From: Chryseobacterium gleum | GTDB taxonomy: Bacteria > Bacteroidota > Bacteroidia > Flavobacteriales_D > Sanyastnellaceae | Assembly (NCBI GenBank): GCA_945881835.1 | Contig: CAMCVP010000001.1 | Span: 124,001-188,000, forward strand | Direction: 5' to 3' | Length of the DNA stretch: 64,000 nt | Shown here: in pieces, positions 44,944 through 54,528 of the stretch | How positions within the stretch are numbered: position 1 is the first letter of the stretch | Layout of the letters: each line of letters opens with the position of its first letter | Notes under the pieces: generated by a model | The model's input: only the letters and a program-made list of their open reading frames with translations | Database searches by the model: none | Told to the model about the DNA's origin: nothing | Made by a program: the position numbers and the translations under genes

Positions 44944-45987
44944 ATGCCAAAGCTAACGAATTCCTATCTTCTAGTATTGTCTATTTTGTTGACAATGCTC
45001 TGTTACTCTTGTGGTGAGGCTGACAAGCATAAAGATATTGATGTTGAAACGGAAGGGAAAACCTTGAATCCCCTTCGGTATGATCAAGATTTTTTTAGTT
45101 GCGATTGGAACAACCCAGAGTCGGTTGCAAATCTTAAATCGAAGTTTGGCAGTTTTTTTTGCCTGTATGTTGAGCGCATTCTGAATGCAGGTCCGTGCGA
45201 CAGCGTCTCAACAATGAAGATGATTCAAGGATTTGTTTCGCATCCCGATTTTCAAGATTTGAAATCAGAGATTGAAAAGAGCTATCCACAAGAACGACTT
45301 GATTCCCTTCATGAAAAAATTCTAGAGTCTTCCTTGCGACTTCAGACGTTGATTCCAAACATGAAATTGCCGCAGTTGATTTGGATGAATTCCGGATTCA
45401 ATATTGGCGCTTATAGCACCGACGAATATTTGGCAGTTGGATTGGATTTTTATTTGGGGCAGAACAACCGCATAACGAAGTCGGTTCCTTTTCCACAATA
45501 TCAAAAAGAAGACATGACTCGCGCACAACTTGTGCCGAATGCCATCAAAAATTTGGCTTATTACTATTTGTTGAAGTCCGATACTCTTCAACATGAAAAT
45601 GACATGTTGTCTGAAATGATTTTTCATGGAAAGGCGCACTACCTCACGTGGTTGGCGTTTGAAGAGATTCATGATTCAACGTTAATGGCGTGGACTGCTG
45701 AGCAATATACCTGGACACAAGGACATCAGTTGAATGTGTGGAAGGAAATAGCCCGGCAAGAAGTACTCTTTTCAAAGAACAGAGTGGAAGTTCAACGTTG
45801 GTTTGAGTACGCACCTTTTACGAATGCTGAAAACGTTCCTCAAGAAAGTGCTCCACAGTTAGGCGTTTTTATGGGATTTCAGATGGTAAAGAGTTACATG
45901 GAGAAACATCCGGAGATTACTGTTGATCGATTAATGAAAGAAGACAACGTGCAGAAAATATTACAAGCATACAAACCGAACTTATGA
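44944..45987 (+). CDS. gldB: Gliding-motility lipoprotein GldB
   Basis: 347 residues from ATG 44944. A lipoprotein signal ends in LCYSCG. The mature part has DQDFFSC-type N-terminal and IGAYSTDEYLAVGLDFYLGQNN sequences, seen in GldB. GldB is required for gliding motility and surface protein secretion in flavobacteria; its precise role is not settled. gldC overlaps its end by 4 bases (ATGA), as in other flavobacteria. nadE close by is also conserved. Confidence 0.88.
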   Translation: MPKLTNSYLLVLSILLTMLCYSCGEADKHKDIDVETEGKTLNPLRYDQDFFSCDWNNPESVANLKSKFGSFFCLYVERILNAGPCDSVSTMKMIQGFVSHPDFQDLKSEIEKSYPQERLDSLHEKILESSLRLQTLIPNMKLPQLIWMNSGFNIGAYSTDEYLAVGLDFYLGQNNRITKSVPFPQYQKEDMTRAQLVPNAIKNLAYYYLLKSDTLQHENDMLSEMIFHGKAHYLTWLAFEEIHDSTLMAWTAEQYTWTQGHQLNVWKEIARQEVLFSKNRVEVQRWFEYAPFTNAENVPQESAPQLGVFMGFQMVKSYMEKHPEITVDRLMKEDNVQKILQAYKPNL

Positions 45988-46313
45988 AGAAATCAACCAT
46001 TTCAATTGAAATAGAATTAGACGAGAACAATGTACCTGAAACCATTCAGTGGGAAGCTCCCGAGCTTGGCAAGAAGGCAGAGTGCAAAGCCATGATTCTT
46101 TCCGTTTGGGACAAGGCCGAGGCGAACACTATGCGCATCGATTTGTGGACGAAAGAAATGCAAGTGGAAGAAATGACATTCTTCGTTCATCAAACGTTGC
46201 TAACGCTTTCCGATAGTTTCGAAAAGGCAACGGGCGACGCGCGAATGGCGGCAACCATGCGCGATTTCTGTGACTACTATGCCGAAAAGATGAAGATAAA
46301 TCCGCCGCTTTAA
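45984..46313 (+). CDS. gldC: Gliding-motility protein GldC
   Basis: 109 residues, the usual size, with no signal peptide. STISIEIELDENNVPETIQWEA at the start and a charged helix at the end (MRDFCDYYAEKMKINPPL) match GldC. It supports motility together with GldB but is not strictly essential in model species. Its stop codon overlaps the stop of the converging engB gene (TTAA), leaving no space for a terminator. Confidence 0.9.
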   Translation: MKKSTISIEIELDENNVPETIQWEAPELGKKAECKAMILSVWDKAEANTMRIDLWTKEMQVEEMTFFVHQTLLTLSDSFEKATGDARMAATMRDFCDYYAEKMKINPPL

Positions 46314-46939
46314 TCGTAGTCTTTCGCGAACTCCTTTCTCCAAGCGGCAATTTGCTCTTGAAGTTCTACGCGCCCCATTCTCTCAACAGATGCAGTAAAG
46401 AAGTACTGCGGAAGTTCTTCCCAGGTCTTTTTAAGTTCAGCACTAAACGCATCAAAGCGAATCGTCTTTTGAAGCTCTGTTAGCTTTTCACATTTCGTAA
46501 ACGCGATGCAGAAGGGTAAGCCTTGTTCGCCTAGCCATTGCATAAATTCTAGATCTATTTTTTGTGGCGGAATGCGGAAGTCTAAAAGCACAAAAGTGCA
46601 GATTAGGTTTTCTCTTTGATCGAGGTAGTTTCGAATGAAGCTTCCCCACTTGTTGCGTTCGGTCTTCGATGTTTTTGCGTATCCATATCCAGGTAAATCG
46701 ACCAAGTACCACGGATGCTTTTCCTCGTTAATCAGGAAGTGATTGATGGTTTGTGTTTTCCCAGGGCTTGCCGAAGTTTTCGCAAGTCCTTTTTTGTTCA
46801 CCAACATGTTTATGAGTGAACTCTTTCCAACATTCGAACGGCCAATGAAGGCGAATTCAGGGTATACAGGCGGTGGACACTTGTCGGTTTCAACAGATGA
46901 TTTAACGAACGTAGCAGAATGAATTAATTCTTTGCTCAT
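46310..46939 (-). CDS. engB: Ribosome biogenesis GTPase EngB (YsxC/YihA)
   Basis: 209 residues. G1 is GRSNVGKSSLIN, the G2 threonine region is KTQTINHFLI, G3 is LVDLPGYGYAK, and G4 is FTKCEKL, the normal EngB set. EngB assists maturation of the 50S subunit and is essential in many bacteria. It lies 6 bases after the hydrolase on the minus strand and converges on gldC with overlapping stop codons. Confidence 0.96.
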   Translation of the reverse strand: MSKELIHSATFVKSSVETDKCPPPVYPEFAFIGRSNVGKSSLINMLVNKKGLAKTSASPGKTQTINHFLINEEKHPWYLVDLPGYGYAKTSKTERNKWGSFIRNYLDQRENLICTFVLLDFRIPPQKIDLEFMQWLGEQGLPFCIAFTKCEKLTELQKTIRFDAFSAELKKTWEELPQYFFTASVERMGRVELQEQIAAWRKEFAKDYD

Positions 46940-46945
46940 TTTGCT

Positions 46946-47707
46946 TTATATGTTTTGCTCGATTAACCAAGCGTCTAATAATTTGTTGAATTCCTGCGAT
47001 TGCTCCATCATAGGTGCATGACCACATTCGTCTATCCAATACAACTTCGCTTGCGGAAGTTTGTGTTGAAACTCTTCTGCAACTTCAGGAGGAGTAATGG
47101 TATCGTTTTTCCCCCAGATTAAACAAGCCGGAACGTTCATGTCTTTCAAATCGTCGGCCATGTTGTGACGAATAGCGCTTTTAGCTAGCGCAAGAATTCG
47201 AAGCACTCGGTTGCGATCGTTCACCACCTCGTAGCATTCTTCTACCAATTCTGGAGTGGCGTGTTTCGGGTCGAAAAAAGTAACAGCAACTTTTTGTCGA
47301 ATAAATTCTTTGTCTTCTCTTCTCGGAAAGCTTGATCCGAAAGCATTTTCGTAGAGACCACTGCTTGCGGTAAGAATAAGCGATTCCACTTTTTCCAAAT
47401 GGTTTTTCGTGTACACCAGGGCAACGTGTCCGCCCAATGAATTTCCTAGGAGATTCACTTTGTCCCAATTTTTATGTTGAATGAAGTCGTGCAAGAATTC
47501 AGCAAGAGACTTAACGCCAGTTGTAAGCAAGGGCATTGTATAAAGCGGTAGCATCGGGATAATCACCTTGTATCTCGGTTTGAAGTGATCAACCACATCC
47601 TTAAAATTACTTAAGGCTCCAAATAATCCATGAAGCAGAACGAGCGGTTTGCCTTCTCCTTCTTCAATGTAGGTGTAATCACCGTCGGTTTTTAGCGTGT
47701 ATTCCAT
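46946..47707 (-). CDS. Alpha/beta hydrolase
   Basis: 253 residues. The oxyanion motif LLHGLFGA is followed by the nucleophile elbow GNSLGGHVALVY, an aspartate in IWGKNDTITP, and the catalytic histidine in DECGHAPMMEQ. There is no signal peptide. It resembles esterases and MhpC-type hydrolases; the substrate is unknown. engB follows. Its start lies 285 bases from the divergent mraZ, with the mraZ regulatory region between them. Confidence 0.88.
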   Translation of the reverse strand: MEYTLKTDGDYTYIEEGEGKPLVLLHGLFGALSNFKDVVDHFKPRYKVIIPMLPLYTMPLLTTGVKSLAEFLHDFIQHKNWDKVNLLGNSLGGHVALVYTKNHLEKVESLILTASSGLYENAFGSSFPRREDKEFIRQKVAVTFFDPKHATPELVEECYEVVNDRNRVLRILALAKSAIRHNMADDLKDMNVPACLIWGKNDTITPPEVAEEFQHKLPQAKLYWIDECGHAPMMEQSQEFNKLLDAWLIEQNI

Positions 47708-47818
47708 AATGTATAGCTCACGAATTTACGTGATTCTATTTGAGAACAGGCATTGATTGTTACAAGCAATGAACAATTCGAGGTGAATGAAGAATTGTGT
47801 TCATTGTAATTAACATTT

Positions 47819-47839
47819 CCCACTTTTTCCCACCAGTGG
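47819..47839 (-). promoter_or_regulatory. Upstream MraZ-like box (reverse orientation)
   Basis: On the minus strand GTGGGAAAAA is followed by GTGGGA, i.e. two GTGGG units with a 10-bp period (47833-47829 and 47823-47819). A single GTGG on the + strand follows at 47837. MraZ is known in other bacteria to bind repeats of this type at 10-bp spacing. Confidence 0.55.
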
Positions 47840-47901
47840 TAAATCTGGTCAAACTTCCTATAAATAAAGGGTTTTAATCGTAGTAGGGGAGGCGTTGCTC
47901 G

Positions 47902-47930
47902 TTGAAGTTTTTAACAAATTGCTAAATTTG
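47902..47930 (+). promoter_or_regulatory. mraZ (dcw cluster) promoter
   Basis: TTG at 47902-47904, 18 bp, TAAATTTG at 47923-47930. All parts match the Bacteroidota consensus. Transcription should start near 47935-47937, just before the downstream MraZ box. Confidence 0.72.
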
Positions 47931-47939
47931 GGGTGTTTA

Positions 47940-47963
47940 GTGGTAAAAAGTGGGAAGAAGTGA
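47940..47963 (+). promoter_or_regulatory. MraZ box over the mraZ transcription start
   Basis: Three direct units at exactly 10-bp period: GTGGTAAAAA, GTGGGAAGAA and GTGATTATTT (47940, 47950, 47960). The box starts a few bases after the predicted start of transcription. MraZ represses its own operon in other bacteria, so autorepression of the dcw cluster is likely here. Confidence 0.65.
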
Positions 47964-47991
47964 TTATTTTTGGAAAAGAATTCACAATTGA

Positions 47992-48468
47992 ATGTTAAAC
48001 CTACTCGGAGAATACCACTGTAAAGTCGATGCAAAAGGGCGTTTGCTCTTTCCTGCGCGCTTGAAAAAGCAGCTGGAAGAAATTCTTCATCATGGGTTGG
48101 TGGTTAACCGTGACATCTTCACGCAGTGCTTGGTTGTTTATCCGAAACCGGAATGGGACATGGTAAACGAAGAGATGTCCAAGTTGAGTCGTTACAATCA
48201 GAAGCATCAAATGTTTCAACGCAAATTCATGAAAGGTGCAACTCATCTTGAACTGGACAGTGTAGGTCGTTTGTCGTTGCCTGCGAGTCTTTTGGAGTAT
48301 GCGGGAGTAGATGGTTCGAAGAACGAATTGGTTATTTCAGGATTGGGACAAAAAATGGAGATCTGGAGTTTGGATCAGTACAACGCAGAGGTATTAGGAG
48401 AGGAGATGGATTTCGGAGCGTTGGCGGAAGAAGTTAGAAAAGACATTGACGCAAAAGGCGACAAATAA
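47992..48468 (+). CDS. mraZ: Transcriptional regulator MraZ
   Basis: 158 residues. Two SpoVT/AbrB-like halves: LLGEYHCKVDAKGRLLFPARLK at the start and ATHLELDSVGRLSLPASLLEYAG in the second half. MraZ forms a ring that binds repeated GTGG(G) boxes and controls the dcw cluster. The boxes are visible at the promoter. The stop overlaps the rsmH start (TAATG). The C-terminal 25 residues are acidic. Confidence 0.96.
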   Translation: MLNLLGEYHCKVDAKGRLLFPARLKKQLEEILHHGLVVNRDIFTQCLVVYPKPEWDMVNEEMSKLSRYNQKHQMFQRKFMKGATHLELDSVGRLSLPASLLEYAGVDGSKNELVISGLGQKMEIWSLDQYNAEVLGEEMDFGALAEEVRKDIDAKGDK

Positions 48469-49361
48469 TGGAGAATATTTATCATACCCCAGTGCTGTTG
48501 CAGGAGTCGATTGAGGGGTTGAACATTAAACCCGACGGGGTTTATGTAGATGTAACGTTTGGTGGCGGAGGTCATTCGAAAGAGATATTGAAACACTTGA
48601 CAACTGGAAAGCTTATCGCATTTGATCAAGATACTGAAGCTGCGCGAAATGTGCCGCAAGATGATCGTCTGATTTTTGTTCCACAAAATTTCAGATTCGT
48701 TAAGAACTGGGTTCAGCTTCATGGGTTTCAGCAGGTCGATGGGATATTGGCGGATTTGGGAGTAAGCAGTCATCAATTTGATTCAGGCGAAAGAGGGTTT
48801 TCAATCCGATTCAATGGACCGTTGGACATGCGCATGAATCAATCGACTGGAATTTCTGCTGATGAGTGGATTAACAAGTCGAGCGTTCAAGAAATTACAG
48901 ATGCCTTACGTATGTATGGCGAGCTTGATGGGGCTTACAAGGTGGCGAAGGAGATTGACATGTATAAGCCATTGGGAACGACGCAAGCTTTGATCGACTG
49001 CACGCAGTCGTTCGCGAAACGCGGGAAGGAGAAGCAGTTCTTGGCTCAGATGTTCCAAGCGTTTCGCATGGTTGTGAACGATGAGATTGCGGTGTTGAAA
49101 GAGTTTCTTCAACAGTCATTGGAGTTGTTAGCGCCAGAGGGAAGATTGGTGGTGATTAGTTACCACAGTTTGGAAGACCGATTGGTGAAAGACTTTTTGA
49201 GATCTGGGAATTTAGAGGGAGAGATGAAGAAAGATTTTTTTGGAAATCTGCAACGAATGATAGAGCCGGTTCAAAGTAAACCAATGCTCCCTTCACAAGA
49301 AGAAATTGAAAGAAATGGTAGAAGTCGAAGTGCTAAACTTCGGGTAGGTAAAAAAAAATAA
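48468..49361 (+). CDS. rsmH: 16S rRNA (cytosine(1402)-N(4))-methyltransferase RsmH
   Basis: 297 residues. RsmH methylates C1402 near the P site of the 30S subunit. The family start YHTPVLLQESIEGL is present, with the SAM loop VDVTFGGGGHSKEIL, LADLGVSSHQFD, RGFSIRFNGPLDMRM and VVISYHSLEDRLVK. It is encoded between mraZ and ftsL, as in most bacteria. Confidence 0.97.
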   Translation: MENIYHTPVLLQESIEGLNIKPDGVYVDVTFGGGGHSKEILKHLTTGKLIAFDQDTEAARNVPQDDRLIFVPQNFRFVKNWVQLHGFQQVDGILADLGVSSHQFDSGERGFSIRFNGPLDMRMNQSTGISADEWINKSSVQEITDALRMYGELDGAYKVAKEIDMYKPLGTTQALIDCTQSFAKRGKEKQFLAQMFQAFRMVVNDEIAVLKEFLQQSLELLAPEGRLVVISYHSLEDRLVKDFLRSGNLEGEMKKDFFGNLQRMIEPVQSKPMLPSQEEIERNGRSRSAKLRVGKKK

Positions 49362-49369
49362 AACATTAA

Positions 49370-49391
49370 ACCGAATGAATATTCATTCGGT
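49370..49391. repeat. Perfect 22-bp palindrome between rsmH and ftsL
   Basis: ACCGAATGAAT is followed directly by its reverse complement. It has the arms of the dispersed palindrome but a 10-base instead of a 6-base centre. It lies 9 bases before the ftsL start and could fold in the mRNA. No T-run follows, so it is not a terminator. Confidence 0.75.
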
Positions 49392-49399
49392 CAGCAAGG

Positions 49400-49762
49400 A
49401 TGGCAAAGAAAGAAGACAACAAAAGAAAAGGAATCACCTTCCGTGAGATTATCGGAGGTGATTTTTTGACGCGCCAGAGCATGGTTCGTCAAATGCCTTT
49501 TTTCTTTTTTATAGTTGTCCTGTTTTTCATACAGATCAGCATGATTTATTACTTCGAGTCGGTGCAAATTGAAATGAAGCGCACGAAGGAAAAGATCAAT
49601 GATTTAAATTCTGAATACAGCACAAATGCGAGTGAATTGAGTGTTAAATCGCAGCACAGTGAAGTAGTGGGGCAGGTGGAACCATGGGGATTGATTAATT
49701 CCACAACGATTCCTTTCATTATTGATGTCGATTCAAATTTCTTCAAGTCGAGCCATGAATGA
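49400..49762 (+). CDS. FtsL-like cell division protein
   Basis: 120 residues. A cytoplasmic N-terminus of about 30 residues (AKKEDNKRKGITF) is followed by one transmembrane helix (PFFFFIVVLFFIQISMIYYF) and a periplasmic coiled-coil segment (VQIEMKRTKEKINDLNSEYS). This layout and its place between rsmH and ftsI identify it as the FtsL equivalent, which joins FtsQ (and FtsB) to recruit septal PBP and FtsW. The sequence itself is poorly conserved. The end overlaps the ftsI start by 8 bases. Confidence 0.8.
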   Translation: MAKKEDNKRKGITFREIIGGDFLTRQSMVRQMPFFFFIVVLFFIQISMIYYFESVQIEMKRTKEKINDLNSEYSTNASELSVKSQHSEVVGQVEPWGLINSTTIPFIIDVDSNFFKSSHE

Positions 49763-51851
49763 GTTGAAGAAGATATCTGTTTGGATTTACGTTTTATACG
49801 TTGTGCTTTGTCTATTGGCTTTGCTTATCATAGGCAAGGTTTTTTACATTCAGGCCATTCCAAATGAAGATGCTCAACGCAGAGCTGCTAAGTTCACCTA
49901 CCTCATTCGCGATATTGAACCGGAGCGTGGAAAGATATTGGCTGCCGATGGTTCTCTTCTTTCAACCAGTATTCCTGAATTTGAAATTCGTTGGGACAGC
50001 AAAGGAGGTTATAACATTGATCGTTTCAACGCCAAGTTAGATAGTCTGAGTGCGGGTATTTCTGAAATCCTTGGAAACAAAACTCCTGCGGAGGTTAAAG
50101 CCATGTTCTTAGGCGCAATTGATTCTGAGAATAAATACTTGAAGATTGGTGATCATCTGAATTACAATCAACTTCAACAATTCAAAAAGCTTCCCTTTGT
50201 AAACGCTTCGAAATACAGAAGTGGTTTCATTATTATTCAAAAGGAAAAACGCGCAAAGCCTTTCGGGCCGTTGGCTGCAAGAACTATAGGTATTTTCCGC
50301 GAAGCGAATATGGTAGGTCTTGAGGCATCTTACGATTCGTTACTTCGTGGTAAGGTGGGCAAACAAATGCAACAGAAGATTGCCGGAGACACGTGGATGC
50401 CTATGACGGATGAATACGTTGTAGAGCCTGAGCCTGGATTCGATATTGTTACCACCTTAGATGTCCACTTGCAAGATGCTGCGCAAAGTTCACTGCGTCA
50501 TACCATGGAGGTAAACAGAGCGGATTGGGGTTGTGTGATTTTGATGGAAGTAAAAACAGGTTCAATTAAAGCGTTGGCCAATCTTACTTACGATTCGGTT
50601 GCGAATAAATTTTATGAGACAGAAAATCTTGCTTTGACACAAAGTGTAGAGCCAGGTTCTACCATGAAGTTAGCGAGTTTGCTTGCAGCAATGGAAGAAG
50701 GGAACTTGAATTTGGATAGGGTCATTCACACAGGTGGCGGAACTTTTACCATTGGCGACCATACACTTCGCGATGTGAAGCCTTGCGGTTCTATAAGTAT
50801 TGAGCAGGTGTTTGCTAAGTCTTCGAATGTTGGAACAGCAATGGTTGTTCGTGAAGTTTTCGGAAGCAATCCACAAAAATTTCTCGACTACTTAGATCGA
50901 TTTGGATTCGGACAATTGGTGGGCATTGATTTATTAGGAGAAGGTAAATCAATGGTTAAGCGCACCATGAGAGAATCGGGATGGAGCGATTTGAGTTTGA
51001 CGCAGATGGCTGTGGGATATGAGGTTCAAGTTACTCCTCTTCATCAATTGTGTTTTTACAACGCCATTGCGAACGGCGGAAAGTTTATGAAGCCTCGTTT
51101 GGTAAGTGAAATTCGCAAGAATGGATTGACTTACGAAAAGTTTGATCCGGTTGTTTTACGTGAGAATTTTTTGAAGCCAGAGACCATTGCTAAAGGTCGC
51201 AAGCTTATGGAAGCTGTGACGACTATTGGAACTGGAAAGGGCGTCTTCAAGCACTCGCCATATCGAGCGGCCGGAAAGACGGGAACTGCGCGTGTTTTTG
51301 AAAACGGACATTATTTGACGAATTCGCATCGCGCTTCTTTTGTTGGATATTTTCCAGCAGAAGATCCGAAGTATTCGTGCATTGTGGTCGTAAATAAAGC
51401 GCGCGTTTTTGAAGCGTTTGGAGGAAAAGTGGCTGCGCCAGTTTTCCGTGATTTAGCAAATATTTTGTTCGGAACAGAATTGGACATTCCCCACAATGCT
51501 ATGGGAAGTGACAGCACATTCGTTTCGCAGCCTTGGATTCCAGCTGTTTTGTCTGGAGAGACTAATTCTTTGCGAAAAGCATTTTCACATGTTCAGTTTC
51601 CATATGCAGTGCAGACAGATGCAATGTATGTCAGTGCAGATGTAGTTGGAAGCAATTTGTCTTTGACGAGCAAAGATGCTAACGGCAACAAGGTGCCAGA
51701 TGTTCGCGGCATGGGCCTTTCTGACGCCGTATATGTGTTAGAAAAAAGAGGACTTAAGGTGTCATCAAAGGGTTATGGCAAGGTGGTAACCCAAAGCATT
51801 ATTCATGGGACGAAGGCGATGCATCAACAAATTCAAATTACGTTACGATGA
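49755..51851 (+). CDS. ftsI: Septal penicillin-binding protein (FtsI/PBP3-like) with PASTA domain
   Basis: 698 residues from ATG 49755. An N-terminal membrane helix (SVWIYVLYVVLCLLALLIIGK) precedes the dimerisation domain and the transpeptidase. The active serine is in EPGSTMKLA (SxxK, about residue 302), followed by AKSSNVGTA (SxN) and AAGKTGTARV (KTG, about 507). A PASTA domain (PDVRGMGLSDAVYVLEKRG) ends the protein. It crosslinks peptidoglycan at the division site together with FtsW. The stop overlaps the murE start (ATGA). Confidence 0.94.
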   Translation: MNELKKISVWIYVLYVVLCLLALLIIGKVFYIQAIPNEDAQRRAAKFTYLIRDIEPERGKILAADGSLLSTSIPEFEIRWDSKGGYNIDRFNAKLDSLSAGISEILGNKTPAEVKAMFLGAIDSENKYLKIGDHLNYNQLQQFKKLPFVNASKYRSGFIIIQKEKRAKPFGPLAARTIGIFREANMVGLEASYDSLLRGKVGKQMQQKIAGDTWMPMTDEYVVEPEPGFDIVTTLDVHLQDAAQSSLRHTMEVNRADWGCVILMEVKTGSIKALANLTYDSVANKFYETENLALTQSVEPGSTMKLASLLAAMEEGNLNLDRVIHTGGGTFTIGDHTLRDVKPCGSISIEQVFAKSSNVGTAMVVREVFGSNPQKFLDYLDRFGFGQLVGIDLLGEGKSMVKRTMRESGWSDLSLTQMAVGYEVQVTPLHQLCFYNAIANGGKFMKPRLVSEIRKNGLTYEKFDPVVLRENFLKPETIAKGRKLMEAVTTIGTGKGVFKHSPYRAAGKTGTARVFENGHYLTNSHRASFVGYFPAEDPKYSCIVVVNKARVFEAFGGKVAAPVFRDLANILFGTELDIPHNAMGSDSTFVSQPWIPAVLSGETNSLRKAFSHVQFPYAVQTDAMYVSADVVGSNLSLTSKDANGNKVPDVRGMGLSDAVYVLEKRGLKVSSKGYGKVVTQSIIHGTKAMHQQIQITLR

Positions 51852-53302
51852 AGCTCTTACAAGATATATTGTACAAAGTTCGATTAGACGGTGTGGTGGG
51901 TAAAACCAATGTAGCTGTTGAGAGTATTACATCGGATTCACGAGCGGTTCGTCCGATGGCATTGTTCGTTGCGGTGAAGGGTTTGCAAACAGACGGACAC
52001 ACATACATAACCAAAGCCATTGAATTGGGCGCTGCTGCTGTTGTGTGTCAAGAGCTTCCTGAAAAATTAGCCGAGAACGTTGTTTATGTTCAAGTGACAG
52101 ACACCTCAAGGGCATTGGGAATTATGGCCGCGAATTTTTATGATAATCCTTCAGAAAAAATGAAGGTGCTGGCTGTGACAGGAACCAATGGGAAAACGAC
52201 TGTGGCGACTCTTTTGTTTCGCTTGTATCGTTCTATGGGATACAAATGTGGATTGTTGTCTACTGTTGTGAATCGCATCAACGAAGTTGAAATTCCTTCC
52301 ACACATACCACCCCTGATTCTGTTGCGCTGAACGACTTGTTAGCACGCATGCATCGCGAAGGATGTACCCATGTTTTTATGGAAGCATCGTCTCACGCGC
52401 TTCATCAGAATAGAATGGCAGGAGTGAAGATTGACGGTGCAATATTCACGAATCTATCGCACGATCATTTGGACTATCACGGTTCAATGAACGAATACAT
52501 TAAGGCGAAGAAAATCTTATTCGATGAGTTGGGTTCAACGGCTTATGCGGTTGTAAATGCAGACGATCGTTATCACGATGCATTAGTGTCTGCTTGTAGA
52601 GCGCGCGTAAGAACATTTGCGTTGCATACTATGGCCGATTACAAAGCCAAGTTAATTGAGAACACGCTTGAAGGCCTTCAAGTGAACATTGATCGTTACG
52701 AATTACATTCTCCATTAATTGGTGAATTCAATGCCTACAATCTGACGGCAGTTTTTGCTGCGGCTGTTGAGTTAGGAAGTGACGCAACGACGGTTTTGGT
52801 GCATCTTTCAGCATTGGGAGCACCTGAAGGTCGTTTTCAATACATCCGCAAACAAGACGGCACCATTGCAATTGTTGATTACGCTCACACCCCTGATGCC
52901 TTGGAGAATGTATTGAAGACTATTCAGTCTGTTCGCGGTCAAGAAGAAATTATTACAGTGGTTGGTTGTGGTGGTGACCGCGATCGCACGAAGCGTCCGA
53001 TTATGGCGTCTATCGCTGCGAATAAAAGCGAGCGCGTGATTGTTACAAGTGACAATCCGCGCAGTGAAGATCCGAAGAGTATCATTCAAGAAATGTTAGC
53101 TGATCTAGATCCAATTCAAAAAAAGAAAGTATTGTCTGTAACGGATCGCAGAGAGGCAATTGAAGTAGCATGCTCACTGGCGAAGCCAGGCGATATCATT
53201 CTTATCGCGGGAAAAGGACACGAGAAATACCAAGAGATCAGTGGAGTGAAACATCCATTTGACGATTTAAAAATTATAACAGAACTCTTTCAAACGAACT
53301 AA
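51848..53302 (+). CDS. murE: UDP-MurNAc-Ala-Glu:meso-diaminopimelate ligase MurE
   Basis: 484 residues. It adds the third amino acid of the peptidoglycan stem. The ATP loop is [14 protein letters not shown] (about 108-120), followed by [25 protein letters not shown], and [18 protein letters not shown]. The DNPR motif ([10 protein letters not shown], near 402) indicates a preference for meso-diaminopimelate. It is coupled to ftsI by ATGA, and mraY follows after 2 bases. Confidence 0.97.
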   Translation: MKLLQDILYKVRLDGVVGKTNVAVESITSDSRAVRPMALFVAVKGLQTDGHTYITKAIELGAAAVVCQELPEKLAENVVYVQVTDTSRALGIMAANFYDNPSEKMKVLAVTGTNGKTTVATLLFRLYRSMGYKCGLLSTVVNRINEVEIPSTHTTPDSVALNDLLARMHREGCTHVFMEASSHALHQNRMAGVKIDGAIFTNLSHDHLDYHGSMNEYIKAKKILFDELGSTAYAVVNADDRYHDALVSACRARVRTFALHTMADYKAKLIENTLEGLQVNIDRYELHSPLIGEFNAYNLTAVFAAAVELGSDATTVLVHLSALGAPEGRFQYIRKQDGTIAIVDYAHTPDALENVLKTIQSVRGQEEIITVVGCGGDRDRTKRPIMASIAANKSERVIVTSDNPRSEDPKSIIQEMLADLDPIQKKKVLSVTDRREAIEVACSLAKPGDIILIAGKGHEKYQEISGVKHPFDDLKIITELFQTN

Positions 53303-53304
53303 GT

Positions 53305-54528
53305 ATGTTGTACCATCTATTTGAATACTTCGATAAGCACATGCACTTCCCTGGATCAGGGTTGTTCCACTACTTGTCCTTTCGCGCTGCATTAAGCATT
53401 CTTATTTCATTAACCATTTCAATGGTTTTTGGAAAGAATTTGATTCGCATGCTTCGTAAAAAACAAGTTGGTGAAACTATTCGTGATCTTGGATTAGATG
53501 GTCAGATGCAGAAGGCAGGAACGCCTACTATGGGCGGTCTTATTATTCTTGCGGCGATACTCGTTCCAACGTTGTTGTTGGCAGATTTAACAAATATTTA
53601 TATCCAAACGATGATTATCGCAACCGTTTGGTTGGGACTCATTGGTTTTTTAGATGACTACATCAAGGTATTCAAAAAGAACAAAGAAGGACTTGCAGGG
53701 AAGAGTAAAATAGTTGGACAAATTGGTGTTGGTCTTATCGTAGCCAGTATGCTTTATTGGAGTCCGTCTGTTACCATTAAAGAGAAAATATCTGAAGTTC
53801 AAATTCAGAATGCAACAACCGAACAGCAAGCGATGCAATGGGAGGAGGAGAAAAGTTTAAAGACGACTATTCCCTTCATTAAAGGCAATGAATTCGATTA
53901 CGCATGGTTGGTTCCAGACAGCATGGAAAGTCCTTGGGTATTGTGGGGTGTGTTCGCGGTAATTGTGATATTCATTGTAACTGCTGTTTCGAACGGCGCG
54001 AACATTACCGATGGTATTGATGGTTTGGCAACCGGTACAAGCGCCATCATTGGAATTACGCTGGCCATCTTCGCGTATGTTTCCGGCAACTACATTTTTG
54101 CGGATTATCTCAACGTAATGTACATCCCACACAGCGGTGAGCTAACGGTATTCATTGCCGCATTTGTCGGAGCATGCGTTGGATTTCTTTGGTACAACAG
54201 TTTCCCGGCACAAGTATTCATGGGCGATACAGGAAGTTTGGCATTGGGTGGAATTATTGCAACATTCTCAATTGCTGTTCGAAAGGAACTTTTAATTCCT
54301 GTGTTGTGTGGAATTTTCTTGGTTGAAAATTTAAGTGTAATGATTCAAGTCGGGTACTTCAAGTACACGAGAAAAAAGTATGGTGAAGGTCGTCGCATTT
54401 TCTTAATGTCACCGCTTCACCATCATTACCAACGCAAAGGTATGCACGAAGCAAAGATTGTTTCTCGCTTCTGGATCATTGGAATTATGCTAGCAGTATT
54501 AACCATCATCACTCTTAAAGTACGATAA
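53305..54528 (+). CDS. mraY: Phospho-N-acetylmuramoyl-pentapeptide transferase MraY
   Basis: 407 residues, longer than the roughly 360 usual in E. coli. MraY makes lipid I at the inner membrane. About ten membrane helices are present with [29 protein letters not shown], the catalytic region [15 protein letters not shown], and [10 protein letters not shown]. An insertion of about 45 residues ([16 protein letters not shown] onwards, around 158-210) lies between helices; similar insertions occur in other Bacteroidota. It overlaps murD by one base. Confidence 0.97.
   Translation: MLYHLFEYFDKHMHFPGSGLFHYLSFRAALSILISLTISMVFGKNLIRMLRKKQVGETIRDLGLDGQMQKAGTPTMGGLIILAAILVPTLLLADLTNIYIQTMIIATVWLGLIGFLDDYIKVFKKNKEGLAGKSKIVGQIGVGLIVASMLYWSPSVTIKEKISEVQIQNATTEQQAMQWEEEKSLKTTIPFIKGNEFDYAWLVPDSMESPWVLWGVFAVIVIFIVTAVSNGANITDGIDGLATGTSAIIGITLAIFAYVSGNYIFADYLNVMYIPHSGELTVFIAAFVGACVGFLWYNSFPAQVFMGDTGSLALGGIIATFSIAVRKELLIPVLCGIFLVENLSVMIQVGYFKYTRKKYGEGRRIFLMSPLHHHYQRKGMHEAKIVSRFWIIGIMLAVLTIITLKVR

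Noticed and set aside
47708-47991. Small RNA or riboswitch in the mraZ upstream region
   Set aside because: The region is explained by the promoter and GTGG boxes. A short TCACG/CGTGA pairing near 47720 alone is not enough for an RNA call.
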